A stretch of 64,000 nucleotides of DNA from Halotia branconii CENA392 (lineage in GTDB: Bacteria; Cyanobacteriota; Cyanobacteriia; Cyanobacteriales; Nostocaceae): positions 3,079,455 through 3,143,454 of the forward strand of contig NZ_CP124543.1 of the NCBI RefSeq assembly GCF_029953635.1, written 5' to 3'. Numbering within the stretch: the first letter of the stretch is position 1; each line of letters begins with the position of its first letter. A program made the position numbers and the translations under genes. The notes below the pieces were generated by a model that did no database searches, was not told the DNA's origin, and saw only the letters and a program-made list of their open reading frames with translations. Shown here in pieces: positions 20,125 through 27,302 of this stretch.

Positions 20125-20661
20125 CTATCTGAAGCGATAGCCGATGCCACCATTAATGCTGACAGCAGAAGCGGGGCTATTTTCATAAGCACTAATTCCG
20201 AGTTTGGCATTAGTGTAGACGAGGAAGTTTTTAGCAACTTCTGATTCCACACCAGCACCAACCACTACAGCATCTTTGTTACCAATGGGGCTTGGTGAAC
20301 CATCTTTATCTAAGAAAGAATAACCACCAGTGATAAAAGCATTAGTGCGATTAGCAATAGGTACGTCTACAGAAACTTCTGGGATGATAACACTCGTATT
20401 ATCATTCCAAAGCACGTTACCGCGTGCCGAAAATGGTGTGTTTCCTAACTTGACGCGACCTGTGAGATTTCCCCCAAAGTTAGCAGCATCATTATTGGCT
20501 CCGCCATTAGTAACACCGGCTGCTACACCAGCACCAATATAACTAGCATCAGTACCTTTTTGTGTTTCGGCAGCAGCTTGTCCCGCACTTAGAATAAAAG
20601 GAGCAAACACAAAGGAAGACAATGCAGAGATTGTCACAAAAGACTTGAGTATTAGTTTCAT
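20125..20661 (-). CDS. Small outer-membrane-type beta-barrel protein
   Basis: A 178-residue protein with a clear Sec signal peptide (MKLILKSFVTISALSSFVFA, cleavage after AAA near residue 31). The mature part alternates hydrophobic and polar residues in Gly-rich strands (SYIGAGVAAGV, FGGNLTGRVKLG, NAFITGGYSF, VVVGAGVESEV, AVSINGGIGYRF). It ends in Phe-Arg after a strand, resembling a small eight-stranded outer-membrane barrel. I recognise no named family; it resembles conserved cyanobacterial secreted barrels of unknown function. The ATG at 20661 begins the signal peptide, so the start is firm. Transcription reads away from a repeat-rich spacer at 20690-20960. Confidence 0.75.
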   Translation of the reverse strand: MKLILKSFVTISALSSFVFAPFILSAGQAAAETQKGTDASYIGAGVAAGVTNGGANNDAANFGGNLTGRVKLGNTPFSARGNVLWNDNTSVIIPEVSVDVPIANRTNAFITGGYSFLDKDGSPSPIGNKDAVVVGAGVESEVAKNFLVYTNAKLGISAYENSPASAVSINGGIGYRFR

Positions 20662-20769
20662 AATCTAGAAATTTGTTGTAGGCTTTGCCTTATATATTCA
20701 AAGTCGTAAACCATACACAAAGGTTCCAGATAATTTCTAGAATTTATGGCATCACTGAATCAAGGGATG

Positions 20770-20890
20770 AATTTTATTTTGTGCCTTTGCGCCTACCCTT
20801 CGGGTTCCGCTTTAGCGGTATGCGCGAAACAAACCGCCAAGGACGCATAGACGTGTCAGCGGCTTCCCGCAGGATAGAACACAAAGTTAA
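20770..20890. repeat. Dispersed palindromic repeat cluster
   Basis: The spacer holds CCCTTCGGGTTCCGC, TTTAGCGGTATGCGCG and GCGGCTTCCCGCAGG, short palindromic pieces recurring elsewhere in the window (for example 23089-23115 and 56100-56180). An open frame across it is not supported as a gene. Confidence 0.65.
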
Positions 20891-20967
20891 GAGGGTTTTA
20901 GAGAGTTTTTGCTTAAATTTTATAAGTAGTATAATTGCAGAGATAGCTATAAGCCAGATTTAAAGTG

Positions 20968-21627
20968 ATGCGATCGCCGATTCACGTTTTTTCGGTTGCC
21001 GAATATTTAGCAGCAGAAAGTAAAAGCGAACTTCGTCATGAGTACTTGGGTGGTCAAATTTTTGCGATGACGGGGGGCAGTAAGGCGCATAATATCATTA
21101 CCTTAAATATTGCCAGTCGGTTACGTTCTCAATTGCGTGGCGGGGCTTGCGATGTCTTCATGTCGGATATGAAGGTTAAGTTGGAGGCTGCTAATCAAAA
21201 TCAGACGATATTTTATTATCCTGATGTGGTAGTTACTTGTAGTGATGAAGATAGAGATAATTATTTTGTAAATTCTCCTTGCATAATTTTTGAGGTGTTG
21301 TCACCAAGTACAGAAGTCGATGTGGTAGTTACTTGTAGTGATGAAGATAGAGATAATTATTTTGTAAATTCTCCTTGCATGATTTTTGAGGTGTTGTCAC
21401 CAAGTACAGAAGTCAGCGATCGCCGCGAAAAGTTGGTTAATTATCAGACTATTAGTAGTTTACAGGAGTATGTTTTAGTTTCGCAAGATGAGATCAAAGT
21501 AGAAGTTTATCGTCAAGATTTGCTAGGGAATTGGACACAGGAAATTTTGGGAAGTGAAGATAAATTGGTTTTAAATTCGGTCAATTTATCTCTGACAATG
21601 GCAGATATATATGAAGATATTTTTTGA
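20968..21627 (+). CDS. Uma2-family (DUF820) nuclease-like protein with a duplicated active-site segment
   Basis: A 219-residue Uma2-family protein, a group with a PD-(D/E)XK restriction-endonuclease fold that is highly amplified in cyanobacteria. The N-terminal SVAEYLAAE and HEYLGGQIFAMTGGSKAHNII segments are typical. The core (PDVVVTCSDEDRD then IIFEVLSPSTEV), which carries the catalytic Asp and Glu, is present twice because of an in-frame 96-bp tandem duplication at 21223-21414. The copies differ at one base, giving Ile or Met. After the second copy the family sequence continues normally (SDRREKLVNYQ...EYVLVSQDEI). ATG 20968 is used; GTG 20965 is just upstream. Whether the enlarged core still folds is unclear. 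Confidence 0.85.
   Translation: MRSPIHVFSVAEYLAAESKSELRHEYLGGQIFAMTGGSKAHNIITLNIASRLRSQLRGGACDVFMSDMKVKLEAANQNQTIFYYPDVVVTCSDEDRDNYFVNSPCIIFEVLSPSTEVDVVVTCSDEDRDNYFVNSPCMIFEVLSPSTEVSDRREKLVNYQTISSLQEYVLVSQDEIKVEVYRQDLLGNWTQEILGSEDKLVLNSVNLSLTMADIYEDIF
21223..21414 (+). repeat. 96-bp in-frame tandem duplication inside the Uma2 gene
   Basis: Copy 1 is 21223-21318 and copy 2 is 21319-21414, each 32 codons. They differ at a single base (ATA in copy 1, ATG in copy 2, in the CIIF/CMIF codons). Such low divergence implies a recent event. Confidence 0.95.
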
Positions 21628-21657
21628 TGTTAGAGATCGCAACTACGATTCAGTCTA

Positions 21658-21921
21658 TTATTCATAATGCCCACCAATCGCTATGATGTATATGCTGTCT
21701 TCATCAAAACTATAGATTAATCGATCTTTATCAGATAGTCTTCTTGAATAATATCCAGCTAATTCATACTTCAAAGCTTCAGGTTTTCCTGTTCTTTGCG
21801 TGGGATCTCCTTTTTGCATTTCTTTGATGATATTAAACAATTGTTTGTGAATAGTTTTATTAGTTTCTCTTAAATATTCATAGGTTTGCAGAGTGTCCTC
21901 ATGAAATACGATTGATCGCAT
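21658..21921 (-). CDS. YoeB/Txe-like RNase toxin
   Basis: An 87-residue protein of the RelE/ParE superfamily, closest in wording to YoeB/Txe. Visible are the N-terminal strand RSIVFHEDTLQTYEYL, the middle PTQRTGKPEALKYELAGYYSRRL, and the C-terminal KDRLIYSFDEDSIYIIAIGGHYE. The last carries the conserved Arg and the terminal His-Tyr used for catalysis in YoeB. Family knowledge: the toxin cleaves mRNA at the ribosome when free of its antitoxin. The ATG at 21921 lies inside the end of the upstream antitoxin gene (23-base overlap), so the pair is co-translated. All key residues seem present, so the toxin should be active. Confidence 0.88.
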   Translation of the reverse strand: MRSIVFHEDTLQTYEYLRETNKTIHKQLFNIIKEMQKGDPTQRTGKPEALKYELAGYYSRRLSDKDRLIYSFDEDSIYIIAIGGHYE

Positions 21922-22117
21922 GATGCTGCTGTTTATGGGTTTCGATTAGTAATTGAATTTGTGGAATCAGTTCTGGATTGTTGAGAATATAATCGAAATC
22001 AATCGAATGGATTGATTGGTTAGGGTGTGATTTTTGGGAATTATGCTTGAACTGACTGATCTGTTGCATGAGATGTGAGTTGCCCAAGACATATTCGGTT
22101 TCTTGATGGGTATCCAT
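21899..22117 (-). CDS. Antitoxin upstream of the YoeB-like toxin
   Basis: A 72-residue, His/Gln-rich acidic protein (MDTHQETEYVLGNSHLM at the start, ELIPQIQLLIETHKQQHH near the end). It has no obvious DNA-binding motif by eye and does not look like a canonical YefM, but its position, immediately before and overlapping the toxin by 23 bases, marks it as the antitoxin. The central EYVLGNSHLMQQI is familiar from small cyanobacterial antitoxin-like proteins. The ATG at 22117 is the only good start. Pair regulation by the complex binding its own promoter would be expected but is not shown. Confidence 0.75.
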   Translation of the reverse strand: MDTHQETEYVLGNSHLMQQISQFKHNSQKSHPNQSIHSIDFDYILNNPELIPQIQLLIETHKQQHHAINRIS

Positions 22118-22191
22118 AAGGTTTAGTAGATTTTATCGGCTACGTTTATGTTTTTAGTATATCTGAATCATTCTTTGAAGAGCGATCGCAA

Positions 22192-22584
22192 TCAACTTTT
22201 ACCATACTCCTGTACGAAAAAAATCTGTCCGACTGCTTTTATATTTTGCTTCATAACCCGCAACAAACGATTCTGTAAGGTTCGACTATCCTCATCTAAA
22301 AAATCAATTATTGCCTTGACTTTCCCAGAATAATCACGATCGTATTTAAAAATAATCATGCCAGCATAATTTGGTGCAGTGCGATGTAGATCGATAAAAT
22401 CTTGGCGATTTTCCGTAATCGAAATGCGACCTATCGCTGTGGCATACTGCAAAACAACATCGTCAGGAATCCCTTGATTTGCTTGACCTGCTTCGTAGGA
22501 AGTTAATACATCGTGTCCCTCCAATCTGAGTAAGTTTACCATTGCGATGGGAAAATTTTCATTAGAGTAAAATTGTAATGCCAT
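22192..22584 (-). CDS. DUF5615 PIN-like protein, probable toxin
   Basis: A 130-residue DUF5615 (PIN-like, Mut7-C related) protein. The family start LQFYSNENFPIAMVNLLRLEGHDVLTS contains the first conserved acidic residues, and ISITENRQDFIDLHR near 54-68 holds the next acidic cluster. Such proteins are predicted RNases and are commonly paired with DUF433 proteins as toxin and antitoxin. Here the ATG at 22584 shares its A with the last base of the TAA stop of the DUF433 gene (TAATG), so translation is coupled. The C-terminal RVMKQNIKAVGQIFFVQEYGKS extends a little beyond the core. Biochemical activity of this family is poorly known. Confidence 0.82.
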   Translation of the reverse strand: MALQFYSNENFPIAMVNLLRLEGHDVLTSYEAGQANQGIPDDVVLQYATAIGRISITENRQDFIDLHRTAPNYAGMIIFKYDRDYSGKVKAIIDFLDEDSRTLQNRLLRVMKQNIKAVGQIFFVQEYGKS

Positions 22585-22901
22585 TAAACTAAATCATCGT
22601 GAGCAATTTCTTGATCGATTTGTTCAGGATTTTGTTCGTAGTAATGCCAAGCTGCACTTAAATCTTCCGCAGTCAATCCAGGATAATTTGACAATAATTC
22701 TTCATCCGGGGCACCTTGTTGACGATATGCTACCAAAGTCCATACGGGAATTCGTGTATTTCTAATTCGCGCTTGTCCCCCGCAAACTTTTGGTGTAATC
22801 TGAATCGGATTTTGCAACATTTGCACGTAATTTAATGCTTGGTCAACTAATTCCTCTGGTAAAGCTGCAATTACTTCGAGCAATTGAGTCCTCTTATTCA
22901 T
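22584..22901 (-). CDS. DUF433 protein, probable antitoxin
   Basis: A 105-residue protein. The C-terminal half is a DUF433 domain (KVCGGQARIRNTRIPVWTLV near 38-57, then GAPDEELLSNYPGLTAEDL), which forms a winged-helix-like DNA-binding fold. The first 30 residues (MNKRTQLLEVIAALPEELVDQAL) are a helical extension resembling DUF2281-type antitoxin starts. It precedes and touches the DUF5615 gene by one base. From the known pairing of DUF433 with DUF5615, it is taken as the antitoxin and autorepressor. The start at ATG 22901 gives the expected family N-terminus. Confidence 0.82.
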   Translation of the reverse strand: MNKRTQLLEVIAALPEELVDQALNYVQMLQNPIQITPKVCGGQARIRNTRIPVWTLVAYRQQGAPDEELLSNYPGLTAEDLSAAWHYYEQNPEQIDQEIAHDDLV

Positions 22902-23205
22902 GACAACAAAATCTCTCTCGCTTATTTCATCCTATGAAATTTTATAGTAATTATCCTAGCGACTATTTTGAAGCCCAATCTCAATTTCGGATAAGCGATC
23001 GCCAATACTAAAACCGACTTATATGTTTTGCGATCGCCTTTTCCCATCATCTCAAGGTGCGATCGCTAACCACAAAATCTCAAGGCGCGTTGGTGTAGCC
23101 TGCCGCAGGTATCGCCAACAAGTAATGGTCTAGTATTTTTCCCTAATCAGTTAAAATCATCTTCATCAATCTTCTTTCCTTTTACCCTTTTCCTTGGAAT
23201 TATGT
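22902..23205. other. HIP1-rich spacer before the ROCO gene
   Basis: About 300 bases holding three GCGATCGC-type octamers within 70 bases (near 22995, 23030 and 23060), and a palindromic repeat piece with CCTGCCGCAGG near 23100. The promoter of the ROCO gene should lie here, but no clear hexamers are seen. No gene is supported. Confidence 0.5.
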
Positions 23206-25650
23206 ATGACGCAGGATGAGTTGTTGCAACTGATAAATCGCGCGGCAGCTGAGGGTTGGCAAGAGTTAGACCTGTCGGGGCATGTGTTGACTGAGTTACC
23301 TGTGGAGATTGGTAAGCTGAAGCAGCTTAACCTCCGTAACAACCAAATTACCCAGATTCCAAAGGCGATAGCTAAATTAACCAATCTCAGGCAGCTTAAC
23401 CTCCGTAACAACCAAATTACCCAAATTCCAGAGGCGATAGCTAAATTAACCAATCTTAGGCAGCTTTCCCTTTATAACAACCAAATTATCCAGATTCCAG
23501 AGGCAATAGCTAAATTAACTAATCTGAGAACACTCGATCTCAGTTACAACCAAATTACCCAGATTCCCGAGGCGATAGCTAAATTAACCAATCTTAGGCA
23601 GCTTTCCCTCTATAACAACCAAATTGCCCAGGTTCCAGAAGCGATAGCTAAGTTAACCAATCTAACAACGCTTTACCTCAGTGGTAACCAAATTACCCAG
23701 ATTCCAGAGGCGATAGCTAAATTAATCAATCTGACAACACTTGACCTCAGCGGCAACCAAATTACCCAGATTCCAGAGGCGATAGCTAAATTAACCAATC
23801 TGACAACACTTGACCTCAGCGGCAACCAAATTACCCAGATTCCAGAGGCGATAGCTAAATTAACCAATCTGACAACACTTGACCTCAGCGGCAACCAAAT
23901 TACCCAAATTCCAGAGGTGATAGCTAAATTAACCAATCTGACAACGCTTCGCCTCCATAAAAACCAAATTACTCAAATTCCATTAGAAATTCTTAATTCA
24001 AAAAATGTAAAAGAGATTTTGAATTACTTGAGGCAAATTCGCACAAATGAAACTCGACCATTACACGAAGCCAAACTCTTGCTCATCGGACAAGGTAGCG
24101 TCGGCAAAACATCCCTCATCGAGCGACTAATCCGCAATAAATACGATAAAAATCAATCCCAAACCGATGGACTGAATGTAGAAACTTGGAACGTGCAGGT
24201 CAATAGCAAAGACATCCGCCTGAATGTTTGGGACTTTGGCGGACAGGAAATTTATCATGCCACCCATCAGTTTTTTCTGACTAAGCGCAGCCTCTATCTC
24301 CTCGTTTGTAATTGTCGCACCAGCGAAGAAGAAAACCGCATTGAATATTGGCTGAAACTAATCGAAAGCTTTGGCGGACAATCCCCCGTGATTATTGTTG
24401 GCAACAAAAAAGACGAACAACCCCTCGACATCAACCGCAAAGCGTTACGCGAGAAATATCCCAATATTCAAGCGATTATCGAAACTTCCTGCCAAGATAA
24501 TACCGGCATTGATGAACTTCGCACCGCCATTTTGCAGCAAATCGCCAACCTCAAAGAAGTCTACGACCTTCTACCGCTGACATGGTTTGATGTTAAACAA
24601 AAACTCGAATCCATGCCTCAAGACTTCATCAGCTACAACCGCTATATCGGCATCTGCCACGAAAACAAGATTCCTGAAGAACAAAACCAAGAGCAACTCA
24701 TAGACTTGCTGCACCGACTCGGCTTAGTTCTCAACTTCCGCGAGCATCCCATCCTCAAAGATACTAATGTCCTCAAACCCAACTGGGTTACAGAAGGCAT
24801 TTATGCCCTTCTAAGCGATGAAAGCCTCAAAACTAAAACCAAAGGCATCTTCACCCCCGCCGATTTCACCCGCATCCTCAATCCAAATCGCTATCCCATC
24901 AAGCGTCACGGCTATCTAATCGGGCTGATGAAAGAATTTGAGCTTTGCTTTGCACTAGAATGTCAGCCACCACAATTCCTGATTGCGGGACTTCTACCCA
25001 AAGACCAACCAGGCGAAACAGAACTTCACGGCGAAACCCTCGAATTTCAATACCATTACAAAGTTCTTCCCAAAAGCATCATTTCCCGCTTCATCGTCAT
25101 CACCCATGAGAAAATTCATAACCAAATCTATTGGCGCAGTGGCGTAATGCTTGCCTATCAAGAAAACAACGAAATCTACAACATCGCTCGCATCAAAGCC
25201 GATCCCGAAGACAAAAAAATTTTCATCACTATTAGCGGACGCAAAGAAACCCGGCGCTTATTTCTCGGCATCCTCCGCGATGTCTTCCAAAAAATCCACA
25301 AAAGTCTTCCCAATCTCGAAATCACCGAATGGGTTCCCGTCCCTGGCTATCCCAAACATCCACCCCTCGATTACCAAGAACTTCTCGGACTTGAATCGAT
25401 GGGCGAAAGCAAAATCATCATCGGTAAACTAAAATTAAAACTCGATTTGCGTCAACTTTTAGATGGCTATGAAGACATTGGAACACGTCAAAGAAAGTCA
25501 AAAGGCGATCAATTTATTGATGTAGATGACTCACCTATTACAGTTAATGTCAATGTTAGCGATCGCCGTTCTAAAACCATTAACCAACATGGAGAAGGCG
25601 ATAACTTTGCAGGCGATAATGTAAAAGGCAATAAAACAGCGCCTCGTTAG
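23206..25650 (+). CDS. ROCO protein: leucine-rich repeats, Roc GTPase and COR domain
   Basis: An 814-residue protein. Residues 1-260 hold about 11 leucine-rich repeats, mostly of 23 residues (LxxLxLxxNQITQIPEAIAK form), nearly identical at DNA level. A Roc Ras-like GTPase follows: P-loop GQGSVGKTS near 295-303, DFGGQE near 342-347 (switch II) and NKKD near 399-402. The COR dimerisation domain spans about 440-740. The C-terminus ends with a Gly/Asn motif, TINQHGEGDNFAGDNV, at about 791-806. A matching motif occurs in the protein encoded 24 bases downstream. ROCO proteins (the LRRK2 family) act as nucleotide-dependent dimer switches; in bacteria some resemble STAND-type sensors. The frame opens with TTG at 23194, but ATG 23206 (MTQDELLQL) is the better start. 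Confidence 0.92.
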   Translation: MTQDELLQLINRAAAEGWQELDLSGHVLTELPVEIGKLKQLNLRNNQITQIPKAIAKLTNLRQLNLRNNQITQIPEAIAKLTNLRQLSLYNNQIIQIPEAIAKLTNLRTLDLSYNQITQIPEAIAKLTNLRQLSLYNNQIAQVPEAIAKLTNLTTLYLSGNQITQIPEAIAKLINLTTLDLSGNQITQIPEAIAKLTNLTTLDLSGNQITQIPEAIAKLTNLTTLDLSGNQITQIPEVIAKLTNLTTLRLHKNQITQIPLEILNSKNVKEILNYLRQIRTNETRPLHEAKLLLIGQGSVGKTSLIERLIRNKYDKNQSQTDGLNVETWNVQVNSKDIRLNVWDFGGQEIYHATHQFFLTKRSLYLLVCNCRTSEEENRIEYWLKLIESFGGQSPVIIVGNKKDEQPLDINRKALREKYPNIQAIIETSCQDNTGIDELRTAILQQIANLKEVYDLLPLTWFDVKQKLESMPQDFISYNRYIGICHENKIPEEQNQEQLIDLLHRLGLVLNFREHPILKDTNVLKPNWVTEGIYALLSDESLKTKTKGIFTPADFTRILNPNRYPIKRHGYLIGLMKEFELCFALECQPPQFLIAGLLPKDQPGETELHGETLEFQYHYKVLPKSIISRFIVITHEKIHNQIYWRSGVMLAYQENNEIYNIARIKADPEDKKIFITISGRKETRRLFLGILRDVFQKIHKSLPNLEITEWVPVPGYPKHPPLDYQELLGLESMGESKIIIGKLKLKLDLRQLLDGYEDIGTRQRKSKGDQFIDVDDSPITVNVNVSDRRSKTINQHGEGDNFAGDNVKGNKTAPR
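23311..24000 (+). repeat. 69-bp LRR-coding tandem repeat
   Basis: About ten units of 69 bp (23 residues), each containing the string AACCAAATTACCCAGATTCC or a close variant. Units between 23690 and 23940 are almost identical to each other, which suggests recent expansion or homogenisation. Minus-strand frames across this region only reflect the repeat. Confidence 0.9.
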
Positions 25651-25674
25651 TTACTATATTTTGAGGTAATGCCC

Positions 25675-26331
25675 ATGCTTGCAACTTCAAACAAACTCAA
25701 TTTATTAGATATTGTTGCTCTTAAAACTCCCTTATTTGAACATAACCTCCTTGCAGGTCAAGTGGGAACTATTGTCGAAGTCCTCGCCCCTGAAGTATAC
25801 GAAGTAGAATTTAGCGATGAGGACGGTCAAACCTATGCCACGCAAGCCTTACCAGCCCATCAGCTTCTTAAACTCTATTACAAACCCCTAAAAACTATGT
25901 CTAACACCATCAATCAATTCGGCAAAGGCGATAACGTTGCAGGTGATAAAATCCAAAATGACTTCCAAAAGGCAACTATTGGAATTGTTGCTCAAAACCA
26001 AGCCCAAGCCACAGTAAACAACCTTAATCAAACAAGCGGCGCAAGCGTAGCAGAAATAATGCAAATCATCAGCACCATGCGCCAAACTGTAGCCCAATTC
26101 CCGCCAGACATCCGCGACGACATGATTATTGATATTGATGATGTAGAAGTAGAAATTCAAAAGCCAGAACAAGAACGCAATTTACCCAAACTCAAAAAGC
26201 GTCTACTAGCTTTACTAACTGCTGCTACTGTAGTCGCTGCCCCGATCGCAGGTATGACAGATTTCACAAACAATGTTCTGGAAATAGCGAACAAAGTAGG
26301 CATAGAACTAAAGCTTCCCTCTGGTAAATAG
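25675..26331 (+). CDS. Membrane-anchored partner of the ROCO protein with a shared GDNxAGD motif
   Basis: A 218-residue protein with three parts. Residues about 5-65 resemble a DUF4926 domain, a small SH3-like barrel (GQVGTIVEVLAPEVYEVEF). Residues about 78-93 are TINQFGKGDNVAGDKI, matching the C-terminal motif of the upstream ROCO protein at 11 of 16 positions. The C-terminal half is helical (AEIMQIISTMRQTV, PPDIRDDM) and ends with a hydrophobic Ala-rich segment at about 177-195 that is probably membrane-inserted, then TDFTNNVLEIANKVGIEL. I know no function for this combination. The ATG at 25675 has GAGG 8 bases upstream, better spaced than the ATG at 25669. It is 24 bases after the ROCO stop, so the two form an operon. 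A cell-death or signalling effector is an inference. Confidence 0.75.
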   Translation: MLATSNKLNLLDIVALKTPLFEHNLLAGQVGTIVEVLAPEVYEVEFSDEDGQTYATQALPAHQLLKLYYKPLKTMSNTINQFGKGDNVAGDKIQNDFQKATIGIVAQNQAQATVNNLNQTSGASVAEIMQIISTMRQTVAQFPPDIRDDMIIDIDDVEVEIQKPEQERNLPKLKKRLLALLTAATVVAAPIAGMTDFTNNVLEIANKVGIELKLPSGK

Positions 26332-26471
26332 ACTTTTCTCACTCCAGAGGCGATCGCATAGGTTGAAATGATACCCGCCTTTGATTTGATGAAAATTGAA
26401 CTAGCGATCGCAAAGCAAAATAATTACTAAATAATTGTTACCTTTTGCAGTATTTTTTTATAGATTTATGT

Positions 26472-26699
26472 CTAACTTCGAGCTTCGTCAGCATCACCAT
26501 AAAACTCAGCATCTTTGAAATCAGACTCAGTGGATTTTTGAGAACCTGAAAACATACCAAAAGACATCCGCTGACTATCTGAACTGACTGATTTAGAAGT
26601 TAAAAAAGTGACAAAAACTTGGCTTTCAGTAATGTCTTGCGGGACTTCAGCTAATTCGATTTTGCCGTTCCTGTATATTCCTTGAATTGTTTGTAACAT
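26472..26699 (-). CDS. Small orphan antitoxin-like protein
   Basis: A 75-residue protein starting MLQTIQGIYRNGKIELAEVP, the beta-strand start of AF2212/DUF104-like or VapB-like small antitoxins, followed by DITESQVFVTFL and an acidic C-terminal tail (STESDFKDAEFYGDADEARS). Similar proteins in cyanobacteria precede PIN toxins. Here no toxin follows: downstream of 26472 on the minus strand comes AT-rich spacer and then the convergent gene ending at 26331. It may be an orphan remnant. The ATG at 26699 has no strong ribosome site. Confidence 0.65.
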   Translation of the reverse strand: MLQTIQGIYRNGKIELAEVPQDITESQVFVTFLTSKSVSSDSQRMSFGMFSGSQKSTESDFKDAEFYGDADEARS

Positions 26700-26759
26700 A
26701 ATGGGTTGCGTTGAGGAAGTTGAGCGATCGCTAATAAATTACGGCACTAGAACATTTAA

Positions 26760-27101
26760 CTAACTTACAGCAAACTCTGTATCAGAACACACCCTAGGAG
26801 GTTGAAAACCCAAAACTATATCTTGATGTGGTACACCTAATTTTAATAACTCATAAGCAATACCATCTTCCGTGGCATCATATTGAATCCAAATCTTGCC
26901 ATTCTTAATATCCAAATGTAGCAAACATCCATAATCCCTGATATCGTTTTGCTTCCAACCCACATACACTAATTGATAGCGATCGCGCTCCGTATCAAAA
27001 ATAGGTTGAGCCTCAACATTCTGTGACGATTTCATCGAGCGATCAGCTTTTGCTTGGATTAGTTGTTGAATGTATTGCCTGTAGAGAGCTACTTTATCCA
27101 T
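26760..27101 (-). CDS. XisI-family protein (fdxN element excision controlling factor-like), solitary
   Basis: A 113-residue XisI-family protein: the start MDKVALYRQYIQQLIQAKA, the middle DTERDRYQLVYVGWKQNDIR, DYGCLLHLDIKNGKIWIQYD, and the end GVPHQDIVLGFQPPRVCSDTEF are all family hallmarks. In Anabaena XisI acts with XisH and XisF in excision of the fdxN element during heterocyst development, but many copies exist far from any excision element. XisI genes usually follow a xisH gene; here upstream (27102-27302) there is only spacer, so the gene is solitary. Its likely role is unknown. The ATG at 27101 is the family start. Confidence 0.88.
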   Translation of the reverse strand: MDKVALYRQYIQQLIQAKADRSMKSSQNVEAQPIFDTERDRYQLVYVGWKQNDIRDYGCLLHLDIKNGKIWIQYDATEDGIAYELLKLGVPHQDIVLGFQPPRVCSDTEFAVS

Positions 27102-27302
27102 TGCTCAATCGTCTCCTTTTCTTTAAACCGGCACAAAGCTCTAATTAATTTCAACTACTACCAGGCAGATAAAACACCCGATTCACTAGCACTTACCTAG
27201 CTTTTTAAATAAGACGAAACAGTCGGCTGTAACAGTTATGGCAACAAGCTCTACAAGAAATATATAAAGTTAAATTTTAGCAATTTTCATGGAGATTGAA
27301 TA

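Noticed and set aside
20685..20963. 92-residue plus-strand frame before the Uma2 gene
   Set aside because: Most of it is the palindromic repeat cluster; no ribosome site or family similarity.
23673..23936. 87-residue minus-strand repetitive frame
   Set aside because: Antisense shadow of the LRR DNA repeat.
23311..24000. CRISPR-like array
   Set aside because: Regular 69-bp repeats are coding LRR units without spacers; no CRISPR array was seen anywhere in the window.
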